Shown here: piece after piece, positions 49,482 through 57,389 of the stretch | How positions within the stretch are numbered: position 1 is the first letter of the stretch | Layout: the number at the start of each line of letters is the position of its first letter | Source of the DNA: a virus | Direction: 5' to 3' (one strand) | DNA: 64,000 nucleotides | IMG/VR virus record: IMGVR_UViG_3300021185_002756 | Coordinates: 1 to 64,000 of that record | Notes under the pieces: generated by a model | Told to the model about the DNA's origin: nothing | Seen by the model: the letters and a program-made list of their open reading frames with translations, nothing else | The model's database searches: none | Position numbers and translations under genes: made by a program

Positions 49482-49712
49482 TTAAGCAACTAGTTCAAAG
49501 TTAGGTTTTGCATTATAAGGTACAGGTTGAAACCCAAATACTTTATTTGCATTGGCAATATTTGCTAACGGCTTGTTTAGCACATGCTCCTCAGCATATT
49601 TTGTTGCAGAATCTTTTGTGGCAAAAGACATTGGAACAGTACTGTTTGGATTACAAACAACGTCACGTACGACACAACTTTTAAGCGATACTAAACATTT
49701 TAACATATACAT
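49482..49712 (-). CDS. 76-aa early protein, unknown
   Basis: Monocistronic between two early promoters, SD AGGAGAAC. Three Cys near the N-terminus and FATKDSATKYAEEHV in the middle. No family recognised. Confidence 0.6.
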   Translation of the reverse strand: MYMLKCLVSLKSCVVRDVVCNPNSTVPMSFATKDSATKYAEEHVLNKPLANIANANKVFGFQPVPYNAKPNFELVA

Positions 49713-49744
49713 AAGCAGTTCTCCTATTTTCTAACTGTATATAC

Positions 49745-49772
49745 ATATTAACACAGTCTACACTATTGTCAA
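49745..49772 (-). promoter_or_regulatory. Sigma70-type early promoter
   Basis: Minus strand AAAAAGGTTGACA, 16-nt spacer ending CTGTGT, TAATAT; leader TATACAGTTAGAAAATAGGAG. Confidence 0.85.
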
Positions 49773-49925
49773 CCTTTTTATATAAAAAGAATAATAAAAT
49801 TGCATTCATGCTAGATATAGTGTAATAAAATTAAATCAAGTCGATTAGTGCTAAAAAAGCAAGACTGTTTTTACAAAAAACGGCTCTTAAATAGCCAAAA
49901 AACTTGGTTTTTGATTTTTGCCTTG

Positions 49926-49933
49926 TATAAATA
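49926..49933 (+). promoter_or_regulatory. T4 late promoter, exact TATAAATA
   Basis: Plus strand TATAAATA preceding the structured leader and the micro-gene array. The region 49773-49925 upstream of it holds no ORF or other feature I can support. Confidence 0.8.
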
Positions 49934-49940
49934 AAAATGT

Positions 49941-50035
49941 AGCAAGAAACTGTTACAAGGCACCTGGGAAAGACCAAGTGGCGGCGGGAACCAGACCGCG
50001 GTATTGCTCCCCTCAAGCATATAACATTAACTAGG
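49941..50035 (+). ncRNA. Structured, GC-rich leader RNA of unknown class (riboswitch-like)
   Basis: Between the late promoter and ATG 50044 lies an island much richer in G and C than its surroundings. Possible pairings by eye are AGCAA with TTGCT closing the element, GCGG with CCGC, and CTGG with CCAG. Unpaired GGGAA boxes are repeated. The SD TAGGAG follows. It resembles a riboswitch or leader aptamer in layout, but I could not match it to a named class. Confidence 0.5.
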
Positions 50036-50043
50036 AGAAAAAA

Positions 50044-50202
50044 ATGGCAAAAAAGCTATCTAAAAACCTTGTGGCAATGTTTCGTAAGATGTTTGACACA
50101 AGATCACCACAAGAGAAGTATCTGTCACAGAGTGCAGACTTATGTGATTTAGAGTATCGTATGAGACGATTACACACAACAATGGGAAAGTTAGGATTAT
50201 AA
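50044..50202 (+). CDS. DUF3563-like small protein
   Basis: A 52-aa protein, SD TAGGAG. SPQEKYLSQSADLCDLEYRMRRL resembles the DUF3563 pattern (EAYLAxAxDxxDLExRxRxL) of small proteobacterial proteins. First gene after the structured leader. Confidence 0.65.
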   Translation: MAKKLSKNLVAMFRKMFDTRSPQEKYLSQSADLCDLEYRMRRLHTTMGKLGL

Positions 50203-50203
50203 A

Positions 50204-50404
50204 ATGACTGCGTTAGTAATGAATACAATGAGTTCAATGGAATCAGTACTTAGAACACTAATTACAGGTTATGCAATAGCAACTGGTAAGATTAAACAAC
50301 GTATGATCGAAAACAGAACTAGACAAGCACTTGCATATCTCAGTGATAGAGAACTTAAAGATATTGGATTAACACGAGATCAATTAGAAAGAGGTCAGTT
50401 CTAA
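50204..50404 (+). CDS. DUF1127 (YjiS-like) small protein
   Basis: A 66-aa protein ending ALAYLSDRELKDIGLTRDQLERGQF, the DUF1127 signature. In alphaproteobacteria such proteins are RNA-binding or nutrient-response regulators. Its place in a late phage transcript suggests host-response manipulation (inference). Confidence 0.85.
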   Translation: MTALVMNTMSSMESVLRTLITGYAIATGKIKQRMIENRTRQALAYLSDRELKDIGLTRDQLERGQF

Positions 50405-50520
50405 TGAGTATACTTAGAGCAATAAGCAATTTTTGCATCCATATTGGACAAGCAAGAGCAGATAGAGAATTAGCAACCATGGAGTTGTATTATGAAACAA
50501 GGGAGGAAAATAAATGGTAA
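50404..50520 (+). CDS. 38-aa small protein
   Basis: ATG 50404 overlaps the DUF1127 stop by one base (TAATG). Basic helix then GQARADRELATM, similar in tone to DUF1127 N-termini. The end overlaps the next ATG. Confidence 0.6.
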   Translation: MSILRAISNFCIHIGQARADRELATMELYYETREENKW

Positions 50521-50606
50521 ATTTTGTTAAAGGCGCAACTGGCGTAGCAACATTAATTTCAATACTAGGATTAGTATTCTTATCAAGTCTACCGGCTGCA
50601 ATATAA
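50514..50606 (+). CDS. 30-aa single-helix membrane peptide
   Basis: SD GGGAGG inside the previous gene. GATGVATLISILGLVFLSSLP forms one transmembrane helix. Ends in a TAATG overlap. Confidence 0.6.
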   Translation: MVNFVKGATGVATLISILGLVFLSSLPAAI

Positions 50607-50647
50607 TGTGGCCCTACACTGATGAAGAAAATGACTTTTTAAGTTAA
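50606..50647 (+). CDS. 13-aa micro-ORF
   Basis: ATG 50606 overlaps the previous stop; encodes a short acidic peptide. Possibly a coupling or leader ORF for the next gene. Confidence 0.3.
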   Translation: MWPYTDEENDFLS

Positions 50648-50655
50648 GTACAATT

Positions 50656-50886
50656 ATGAAAACGTTTTTAATAGTATTAGTAATGATGGCAACTGCCGAC
50701 CTTGGTGAAGACTTGTATATTATACAAGAGCCAAAGTTTATGCAACCCAACCAGTGTGTACAGTTTGTACGTGCTAATAATACCAGTTTGATTGCAAAAG
50801 CTCAGAGTGAATACCCTGGTAGAGCCGTTGCTGACATATACTGTGTGCCCGAAAAACGTTTAGGACTCTTTCTCAAACAAGCATAA
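50656..50886 (+). CDS. Small exported protein with paired Cys
   Basis: 76 aa: hydrophobic signal-like start (FLIVLVMMATA), then two Cys (QCVQFV, IYCVPE). Resembles the protein at 33135-33353. Function unknown. Confidence 0.6.
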   Translation: MKTFLIVLVMMATADLGEDLYIIQEPKFMQPNQCVQFVRANNTSLIAKAQSEYPGRAVADIYCVPEKRLGLFLKQA

Positions 50887-50930
50887 AAAAGGTGTAGAAA
50901 ACAATCGTCAGAAAAGTTTGTCTACACCTA
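50885..50930 (-). terminator. Rho-independent terminator for the minus-strand gene at 50956
   Basis: The perfect stem AGGTGTAG (50890-50897) / CTACACCT (50922-50929) is followed on the minus strand by TTTTTT. The plus side has no U-tract. Confidence 0.8.
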
Positions 50931-50955
50931 ATGTGTGAGTAGCTATATTATATTG

Positions 50956-51189
50956 TTATTTTGATTTGTATATATGATATAGTACCCATATAGCAACAAG
51001 GCCTACTAGTCCTTGTGCTGAAAAGCCTGCTATAATGTTTTGTACATTTGCAATGATTGCAATATCAGGCCAGAATGGAACACCTTTTCCGTTCACAAGA
51101 ACTTCAAGTACAATGCCTAATGCGAGGAGCGAAACTGCTACCTCCGTTAGTGCATTTGCCCATCCTTTTATTTTTGCTAAGATATCCAT
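50956..51189 (-). CDS. Two-helix membrane protein (holin-like size)
   Basis: A 77-aa protein: amphipathic start KIKGWANALTEVAVS, helix LLALGIVLEVL, loop, helix GLVGLVAIWVLYHIY, basic end. Size and topology fit a holin, but it is far from the lysozyme. SD AAGGAGG; late core CTAAATAC upstream (51230-51236). Confidence 0.65.
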   Translation of the reverse strand: MDILAKIKGWANALTEVAVSLLALGIVLEVLVNGKGVPFWPDIAIIANVQNIIAGFSAQGLVGLVAIWVLYHIYKSK

Positions 51190-51273
51190 GATACCTCCTT
51201 TTCTACTGACTGTTGTTTAAGCCAGTATAGTATTTAGGCACCGGTTCTATTATGTTATAATAGCTGTTATCTA

Positions 51274-51282
51274 CAATAAATA
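51274..51282 (+). promoter_or_regulatory. T4-like late promoter
   Basis: Plus strand ACAATAAATAC, about 27 nt upstream of ATG 51309. Confidence 0.55.
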
Positions 51283-51308
51283 CAGTCATAAGAAACTAGG
51301 ACCATGAC

Positions 51309-52346
51309 ATGTTAATAAAAGAAATTTTACGTGAAGATGCTGACTTTGAAAGTATGAAATCTGTTATTGCGGCAAAGATAAAAGAACTTCCTGCAGATAA
51401 TGCAACACAGAAAGCCCTTGCTGAGATTGAGGATCTACTCAAGTATGTCAATGCAGGCGGACGTATCGGTATTATCAATGGTGAGCTTAAATCAATCAAT
51501 GATCCAACAGTAGATGCAGCACAAAAACAATTAGCACGATATTTAATGAGTATGGAAATGACACCAGCTCAAAGAGACGGATTATTTAATGCTTGGAGAG
51601 AAGATAAGATTGTAGATCGCGGTCGGTTACTTGACACCAGTAAACCTGCTACATTTGCTGATATTTTTAGAGGGTACAATACTAATCCTGCAATTAAAGA
51701 ACTAGTCGATGATGTTATGCGGATTGACGCATTAGGACAAGGTAAAGGCGAGTTTGGCCTAAGTGTGCTTAGTAAATCAATCAATAAGCAACAAGGCAAA
51801 GGGGACTTAGACATTGACGGAAGAGATATCGAAGTCAAAACAACCGACGGAGGTGCAGGTAGATTTACCGATCAAGATGTACGTCCAGGTCCTGGATTTG
51901 AAGCAGCCGCAAACGACCTAACACAGTACACCTTAGACTTAGGTTGGAAAATACCTCAGAGTGGTATAAACATAAACAGCTTAGTTAAGATATATAACGA
52001 AGCTGAAGATAAGCAAACTTTTATCAATAAAGTTGAAAAGGTGATTAGCTTAATCTTTAATGGATTAGATGTGAAACCAATAATCAGTGCCTTGGTAAGT
52101 GGTGACGTTGGCAAAGCAAAACAAGAATATTCTAAGGCAAGTTTTAATTACTATATGTCAAAGAAAAAAGATGAAGGTGTATTATATATTGATTTGCCAA
52201 AAAATAAAACGGTATATTTCAAGGATGCTGATGAACTCATTAAAACTGGTATGAGACTAGCCGCTGACACTGTTTATATAACTTCCGTAAAAGATATTCG
52301 ATTACCATATCCTCAAATATCAGTTGTGCCAACGACAAGAAGTTGA
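51309..52346 (+). CDS. Late protein with possible PD-(D/E)XK nuclease-like motif
   Basis: A 345-aa protein. Residues about 150-185 read GKGEFGLSVLS then GKGDLDIDGRDIEVKT, which has the D...ExK spacing and flanking strands of PD-(D/E)XK nucleases. The N-terminus LIKEILRED is of the type seen on T4-like virion proteins. Function otherwise unknown; the nuclease reading is inference. Confidence 0.55.
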   Translation: MLIKEILREDADFESMKSVIAAKIKELPADNATQKALAEIEDLLKYVNAGGRIGIINGELKSINDPTVDAAQKQLARYLMSMEMTPAQRDGLFNAWREDKIVDRGRLLDTSKPATFADIFRGYNTNPAIKELVDDVMRIDALGQGKGEFGLSVLSKSINKQQGKGDLDIDGRDIEVKTTDGGAGRFTDQDVRPGPGFEAAANDLTQYTLDLGWKIPQSGININSLVKIYNEAEDKQTFINKVEKVISLIFNGLDVKPIISALVSGDVGKAKQEYSKASFNYYMSKKKDEGVLYIDLPKNKTVYFKDADELIKTGMRLAADTVYITSVKDIRLPYPQISVVPTTRS

Positions 52347-52396
52347 TAGCCGACCCTTCTATCATTTAAGTATGTAAGGGCCGACTCTAGGGGATT

Positions 52397-53161
52397 CTAT
52401 CTACACTGATTAATATTCACAACATGTATTCTAGCATTGTGTATATTATGTGCATCAGCTCTTGTAATTTCTAGTTCTATATGACTTTGTATCTCTAACC
52501 AGCCATTGATAATTGTGCCGTTGCCATTTGGTTGTACCATTTTATTTTTAGCCATTCTTGAACCCTGTGTAAGTCCGCTTAGTTCTGGCAAGTCAAAGCA
52601 ACCTAGGCTTCTATTTCCAACGACGACTTGCAGTTGTGGTCCTGCTCTGTACAAGCCTCTCATTAGTTTATTTGAACTGGTCATATCAAGTTGAACGTCG
52701 TAGCCAGGTGTGGTCCAATGTTTTGTGTTTATAAACTTTGCAAAGCCTTTACCACCTGGATTACTACTGGCAGCCACTGCATTGTATAGTTCGCTTATGT
52801 ACTGTTGGTTCCAACGTACCACAAACTGTATATTCATATACGTGCGTCTGTTTCTGTTTGGGAAAGTTGGTCTAGCAATAGTTACGTTAAATGCTCTATG
52901 CGGAAACCCATTGATTACATTATCAAGCCTGGCATCATTCTGTTTATGATCATAAAACTTTGGAGTCTTATTTACTGGAGCAACATATGGCTTTTCTTTT
53001 AAAAGGTTTAAAACACCCATTACAATGGTTGTTTCTGTGAAAATTTGATTATAGTCTATCTTTGGAGCCTGTGTAAAAATATCATTTGCTAAAGCTCTGT
53101 TGGTTGTACCACAACTTATTAAGGCAGTTGCTACGCCTAGAATGGCTAATTTTTTAAACAT
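52397..53161 (-). CDS. Lipoprotein of unknown function
   Basis: 254 aa from ATG 53161 (SD GGAG, overlapping the upstream gene by 8 nt). Signal peptide with lipobox ALISC near residue 17. The mature protein is Asn/Arg-rich and beta-rich with a late Cys (SLGCFDLPEL). No family recognised. Probably membrane-anchored in the periplasm. Confidence 0.65.
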   Translation of the reverse strand: MFKKLAILGVATALISCGTTNRALANDIFTQAPKIDYNQIFTETTIVMGVLNLLKEKPYVAPVNKTPKFYDHKQNDARLDNVINGFPHRAFNVTIARPTFPNRNRRTYMNIQFVVRWNQQYISELYNAVAASSNPGGKGFAKFINTKHWTTPGYDVQLDMTSSNKLMRGLYRAGPQLQVVVGNRSLGCFDLPELSGLTQGSRMAKNKMVQPNGNGTIINGWLEIQSHIELEITRADAHNIHNARIHVVNINQCR

Positions 53162-53333
53162 AATTTGCACTCCAAGTCCAATCACTCATATAAACACCTA
53201 CTGCAATACATACAAATATCAATGCTATTACAATCACACTCAACTTAAATACTGCACTTAGTATTGCTGGAAAAAACTTTACCAACACATATGCTATTGC
53301 AATAAAACCAATTACCTGTAGTACGATATCCAT
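53154..53333 (-). CDS. 59-aa two-helix membrane protein
   Basis: ATG 53333 with SD AAGGGG, first gene after the promoter at 53364-53391. Two hydrophobic helices (VIGFIAIAYVLVKFF, LSVIVIALIFVCIAVGVY). Function unknown. Confidence 0.65.
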   Translation of the reverse strand: MDIVLQVIGFIAIAYVLVKFFPAILSAVFKLSVIVIALIFVCIAVGVYMSDWTWSANYV

Positions 53334-53363
53334 TTATTACCCCTTGTTTCTAACTATACATAT

Positions 53364-53391
53364 ATAATAACACAGAATAGTATTAAGTCAA
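53364..53391 (-). promoter_or_regulatory. Sigma70-type early promoter
   Basis: Minus strand AAAAAGGTTGACT, 16-nt spacer ending CTGTGT, TATTAT; leader TATAGTTAGAAACAAGGGG. Confidence 0.85.
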
Positions 53392-53413
53392 CCTTTTTAT
53401 AAGTTTAGGAACA

Positions 53414-53422
53414 AATAAATAC
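53414..53422 (+). promoter_or_regulatory. T4-like late promoter
   Basis: Plus strand CAAATAAATACAC, about 24 nt upstream of ATG 53446 and back to back with an early minus-strand promoter. Confidence 0.6.
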
Positions 53423-53445
53423 ACTGTCAACACAAAGGAGCGAAA

Positions 53446-53958
53446 ATGGCACATTTTGAATCGTTAATGAAAGCACAGTTTAATCCACCGAGGAATTGGA
53501 CACTATTAGAAGATCTAAAGTTTCATAGTGATCTACTCACCGACGACCAAGCAGAAATGCTGAGACACTGTGGAGTAAAGGTACGAAATCATAACAAAAC
53601 TGATGCTTATGTTATTACTATACCAGTTGAGTATGTAACTGATATGGCTAGTGTTCCAAGAGCTATCTGGGCATTTATTGCACCTTTTGACGTTGCAAGA
53701 CCAGCAGTAGTACATGATATCATGTATGAAAAAATAAACACACAGTATAAGGCAGTAAATGAGTCAGCAGCCGCTGAAGAAGGACCTGCAACGAAAAAAG
53801 AAAGAGAAGCATATAGAAAGATTGCTGATGCAATCTTCTTAGAAGGCATGCATGTAACAGAACCAGCAGTTGCAGGATGGAAGAAGTATGCTTGTTATTA
53901 TGCAGTGAGAGTGTTTGGAAGATTTGCAATCAATTCCAGTGCTAAAAGAATCGTCTAA
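53446..53958 (+). CDS. DUF1353-family protein
   Basis: A 170-aa protein with VTDMASVPRAIWAFIAPFDVARPAVVHDIMYE near residues 63-94 and ADAIFLEGM near 126. These are the DUF1353 features (a phage virion-associated family of unknown function). SD AAGGAGCG. Confidence 0.8.
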   Translation: MAHFESLMKAQFNPPRNWTLLEDLKFHSDLLTDDQAEMLRHCGVKVRNHNKTDAYVITIPVEYVTDMASVPRAIWAFIAPFDVARPAVVHDIMYEKINTQYKAVNESAAAEEGPATKKEREAYRKIADAIFLEGMHVTEPAVAGWKKYACYYAVRVFGRFAINSSAKRIV

Positions 53959-54704
53959 AACTGATTGGTGTGTATCACCATACTACGTTTGGTTTTAAGA
54001 TTACGTGCTAGGAAATTGTCTGCACAGTGCAGTTGATTGGCATCCCATATTACTGTACTACCCGGTTTCCATTTATAAATTTTATCAATCTCTAAACCTT
54101 CTATATTTTCATACGGTATATGGCTAAGATATTCACGCCATGTTTCTTTATCAATACTATATCCCTCAATGCATCCTTCTACGTTTGGATGATCAATTGG
54201 TCGTAACCACTTCTGCTTATGATTTCCTAGTTTACTTTTTTCTTGAAATTTTTTTCCAAATGATCGAAGATAGTTCCTTTGTTTAAACGTAAGACTATAA
54301 GTGGTAGCCCATTCGCCTGTTTCATCAATTACATCCAATGGTATCAGGATAACTTTATGTGGTATTTTATCTGCATACCATCTAAGATCAGCATGTATGT
54401 TCCAAGGAATGATTGCTTCTTGCCATGCAAAAAAGTCCAACTGATAATTTCCTATATAGTCTTGCAACTTTGTATGTAATAGTTCTTTTATTCGAGGACC
54501 ATGCGGTTCGTGTTCGTAGGCACTGCCAGAATACTTGCTAATTTTACCATGTTCAGGATATTCGATGGTGTCAATCATACTTCTAAGTTCAACAAGCTCA
54601 TCTTGAGAGATAAAATCTTCTACTACAATTGTTGGTGAATTTGTTGATTGCATTTTTGCAATTTGTTCAACAGTGTATGCATTTTTTTCGTAATAGTGTG
54701 ACAT
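53955..54704 (-). CDS. 2OG-Fe(II) oxygenase-like protein
   Basis: A 249-aa protein. WNIHADLRWY near residue 100 gives HxD, and HCADNFLARNLKTKRSMVIHTNQF at the end gives the distal His and 2OG-binding Arg/Lys. The N-terminal PTIVVEDFISQDELVELR is typical of phage oxygenases (prolyl-hydroxylase-like). Substrate unknown. Confidence 0.72.
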   Translation of the reverse strand: MSHYYEKNAYTVEQIAKMQSTNSPTIVVEDFISQDELVELRSMIDTIEYPEHGKISKYSGSAYEHEPHGPRIKELLHTKLQDYIGNYQLDFFAWQEAIIPWNIHADLRWYADKIPHKVILIPLDVIDETGEWATTYSLTFKQRNYLRSFGKKFQEKSKLGNHKQKWLRPIDHPNVEGCIEGYSIDKETWREYLSHIPYENIEGLEIDKIYKWKPGSTVIWDANQLHCADNFLARNLKTKRSMVIHTNQF

Positions 54705-54705
54705 T

Positions 54706-54900
54706 CTAGTTTTTAACTAAACCTGCCTTTAATGCTTTTTTAGCCATTCTATAACTAAGTCTAGCAGTGTTACGTCTTTCACTTCTATACTCTTGGCTTG
54801 GTCTTCCGCCGTTGATAGTCCCTTCAGGCTTGTACCTGTGCATGAAGTCGCTTACGCAGTTGAATCTTCCTTGCCAAATATGTCCGTTTCCTTGATACAT
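54706..54900 (-). CDS. 64-aa basic protein, unknown
   Basis: Arg/Gly/Asn-rich (GGRPSQEYRSERRNTARLSYRMAKKALKAG). SD AGGAGACG. Possibly nucleic-acid-binding by charge. Confidence 0.6.
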   Translation of the reverse strand: MYQGNGHIWQGRFNCVSDFMHRYKPEGTINGGRPSQEYRSERRNTARLSYRMAKKALKAGLVKN

Positions 54901-54908
54901 GTCGTCTC

Positions 54909-55028
54909 CTATTTAAAATAATATGCTAATGGTAGTGCTATTGCAAAAAATGCAAACAAGTGCCATAACTTTACAGTTGGATACACTACTTTGTCTTTTG
55001 GTGGTTCGTTAAAAAAATCTTTATCCAT
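54909..55028 (-). CDS. 39-aa single-helix membrane protein
   Basis: ATG 55028 overlaps the upstream gene by 8 nt. Soluble Pro/Lys start then LWHLFAFFAIALPLAYYF. Function unknown. Confidence 0.6.
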   Translation of the reverse strand: MDKDFFNEPPKDKVVYPTVKLWHLFAFFAIALPLAYYFK

Positions 55029-55212
55029 TGTTACAATTCCTACAATAGCATGGTTTAACTAATAGGTGGACCGCACCCATTGCTATCCACATGTAGGTCA
55101 TTTCGCTAAGTCCTAAAAACTTAGCACCGTGACTCATATCATGCATTAGATCATGTGCTAAAAAGAATGCACCTAATGCAAAAAATATAAAACTTCCTAT
55201 ATATCTACGCAT
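55021..55212 (-). CDS. 63-aa membrane protein with His/Cys motifs
   Basis: Two helices with HDLMHDMSHGAKF between and CYCRNC at the end, so possible metal ligands. Five bases from the SHMT gene. Function unknown. Confidence 0.6.
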   Translation of the reverse strand: MRRYIGSFIFFALGAFFLAHDLMHDMSHGAKFLGLSEMTYMWIAMGAVHLLVKPCYCRNCNNG

Positions 55213-55217
55213 GTTTC

Positions 55218-56357
55218 TTATCCTAATAAATTACATATTTTATGTGCTATTTTCTTAAAATCTTCTTCTACTAATCCACGTGTGGTTTCAGCGGCAGTTC
55301 CAATTCTAATACCACTTGTTTCTACAAAGTTTCTTGGGTCATTTGGCACTCCGTTTTTGTTTACAGTAATTTTATTTTCTTCTAATATGTCTGCAGCCTG
55401 CCTGCCACTGTATTTACTGGCACTCAGATCCATCAGTATAATATGACTGTCAGTGCCTCCGGTTTGTACAGGAAAGCCTTTTTGTTCAAATACTGAACAC
55501 ATTGCTTGAGCATTTTTTACAACTTGATCTGCATACTGTTCGAAACTAGGAAGTAGTGCTTCTGTATAACATTGTGCTTTTGCGGCAATGATATTCATCA
55601 ATGGACCACCTTGTGTACCAGGAAAAATACTGCTATTAATTTTACGTGTGTAATCTGGATTGTTCCACAGTATCATACCGCCTCTAGGACCTCGTAGTGT
55701 TTTGTGTGTTGTACTTGTCACTACATCTGCATAAGGCAAAGGTGAATCATATGCACAACCTGCTATCAATCCACTGTAGTGTGCCATATCTACTACAAGA
55801 AATGCTCCTACACTATCAGCAATTCGTCTAAATGCACTCCAGTCTATTTGTCTTGGATAGGCACTAGCACCAGCAACAATCACTTTGGGCCGGTTTAATT
55901 TTGCTAAACCTTCTATACGATTATAGTCTAACAGTCCACGTTCATCTACACCATATGTTACTGCGTTGTAAACTTTACCACTTAGTGTAGGAGGTGCTCC
56001 ATGTGATAAATGACCACCACTGGCTAGATCCATACCCATTAACACATCACCTGGTTTCATAAATGCTTGATAAACTGCCGTGTTTGCATTTACTCCTGAG
56101 TGGGGCTGGACGTTTGCAAAACCACAGTTGTACAACTCACATAGTTTGTCAATTGCCAGTTGCTCAATTAGATCCATGTTTTCACAACCGTTGTAGTAAC
56201 GTTTACCCGGATAGCCTTCTGCATACTTGTTGGTAAACACACTGCCACAAAGTTTCATAACTGCTTCACTTGCAAAGTTCTCACTGGCTATTAACTCTAC
56301 TGTATCTAACTGTCTACCGTGTTCTTTGGTTAAAATATATTGTATTTCTTCGTTCAT
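55218..56357 (-). CDS. glyA: Serine hydroxymethyltransferase (compact)
   Basis: A 379-aa PLP enzyme. LIASENFAS near residue 22, PHSGVNANTAVY near 85, the PLP-binding Lys in VTSTTHKTLRGPRGG near 218, and the C-terminal IRIGTAAETTRG are all SHMT. It is about 40 residues shorter than bacterial GlyA. It makes glycine and methylene-THF, feeding thymidylate and purine synthesis. Overlaps none but sits 2 nt from uvdE. Confidence 0.93.
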   Translation of the reverse strand: MNEEIQYILTKEHGRQLDTVELIASENFASEAVMKLCGSVFTNKYAEGYPGKRYYNGCENMDLIEQLAIDKLCELYNCGFANVQPHSGVNANTAVYQAFMKPGDVLMGMDLASGGHLSHGAPPTLSGKVYNAVTYGVDERGLLDYNRIEGLAKLNRPKVIVAGASAYPRQIDWSAFRRIADSVGAFLVVDMAHYSGLIAGCAYDSPLPYADVVTSTTHKTLRGPRGGMILWNNPDYTRKINSSIFPGTQGGPLMNIIAAKAQCYTEALLPSFEQYADQVVKNAQAMCSVFEQKGFPVQTGGTDSHIILMDLSASKYSGRQAADILEENKITVNKNGVPNDPRNFVETSGIRIGTAAETTRGLVEEDFKKIAHKICNLLG

Positions 56358-56359
56358 TT

Positions 56360-57376
56360 TTATTCCACATAGTTGTTGTAAAATTCATGACTGGCAAGAT
56401 TCTTGCACTTGCTCTCACATTGTATATCCCACTGTTCGCTGAATCTAGCGGCCCACTCGTTTACTGCATGGTTCCAGTAGAAGTCACTGTGAGCACGTAG
56501 TTTTTGTTTCTTGTAGCCTTGTTCAAGCAGTGAGTTCATATCAGGACGCACATGAGGGTCATGGTCTACTAGTATGTCTTCACGCGAAACTGAATAATGC
56601 AATGCAGGTCGAACACCACGCCACGAATCAATTATGCGAGAACATCTATCGTCGGTCGGTTCAATGTATTCACCTGAATTAACCCAGTGGTGGTGTATAT
56701 CGAGAACGAGTGCAACATCTTTGGCAAGTTCGAGGCTTGCGTCAAGACCCCATTTGTTCTCGTCGTTTTCAATTGTAATAGTATTTCTCGCCTCCGGAGA
56801 AAGTCTTCCGAGCACTGCTTTGATACCGGCAGGACCTTGTCTACCGGATATATGGACGTTGCACTTAAAGTCCTGGAATTGGCGGCCGAAGCCCATCCAT
56901 CGGATAATGTCAACATGATATTCAAACTCCTCTATACTACGTTCTACAATGTCTGGATTGTCACTGGCAAGGACTGTAAACTGTCCTGGATGAAAACTAA
57001 GACGTACACCTAGTTGCCTTGCCAGTTCACCTACCTTTGCATAACCTTGTGCTAGTTTTTCACGTATATCTGGTTGTTGCCAAAAGTAACGCCAATCAGG
57101 TTGTGTGTACATAGGCAATTGATTGCTGCCTAACCGACACATACGCAAGCCAGGCTTGAGGTTACCTACATATTCAACAAGATTGTATGCACTTTGCATG
57201 TTGTGTTGCATAATGTCATACAGTCTTTGTTCTGCTTCGTTAACAGTTTGTCTATTAAGCCATGCGACTGTTGTACACTTTTCTGTAAGCGGACGTTGTA
57301 TTTCTTCTAGTAGTTTAGGTTTTTGCGTTTGATCTGGATGTAGATACTTGCAACAAAAGCCGACACGTGCAGTCAT
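56360..57376 (-). CDS. uvsE: UV-damage endonuclease (UvdE/UvsE)
   Basis: A 338-aa TIM-barrel protein with the family marks GFCCKYLH at the start, RLGSNQLPMYT near 95, SFHPGQFTVLAS near 138, NDENKWG near 210, VLDIHHHWVN near 227 and SVSREDILVDHDPH. It nicks DNA 5' to UV photoproducts, useful for a surface-ocean phage. Confidence 0.92.
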   Translation of the reverse strand: MTARVGFCCKYLHPDQTQKPKLLEEIQRPLTEKCTTVAWLNRQTVNEAEQRLYDIMQHNMQSAYNLVEYVGNLKPGLRMCRLGSNQLPMYTQPDWRYFWQQPDIREKLAQGYAKVGELARQLGVRLSFHPGQFTVLASDNPDIVERSIEEFEYHVDIIRWMGFGRQFQDFKCNVHISGRQGPAGIKAVLGRLSPEARNTITIENDENKWGLDASLELAKDVALVLDIHHHWVNSGEYIEPTDDRCSRIIDSWRGVRPALHYSVSREDILVDHDPHVRPDMNSLLEQGYKKQKLRAHSDFYWNHAVNEWAARFSEQWDIQCESKCKNLASHEFYNNYVE

Positions 57377-57389
57377 ATATATCTCCTAA

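Noticed and set aside
49941-50035. Calling the leader a cobalamin, guanidine or glycine riboswitch
   Set aside because: Isolated blocks (GGGAA, GCGGT) recall cobalamin RNAs, but the remaining conserved boxes are absent or out of order.
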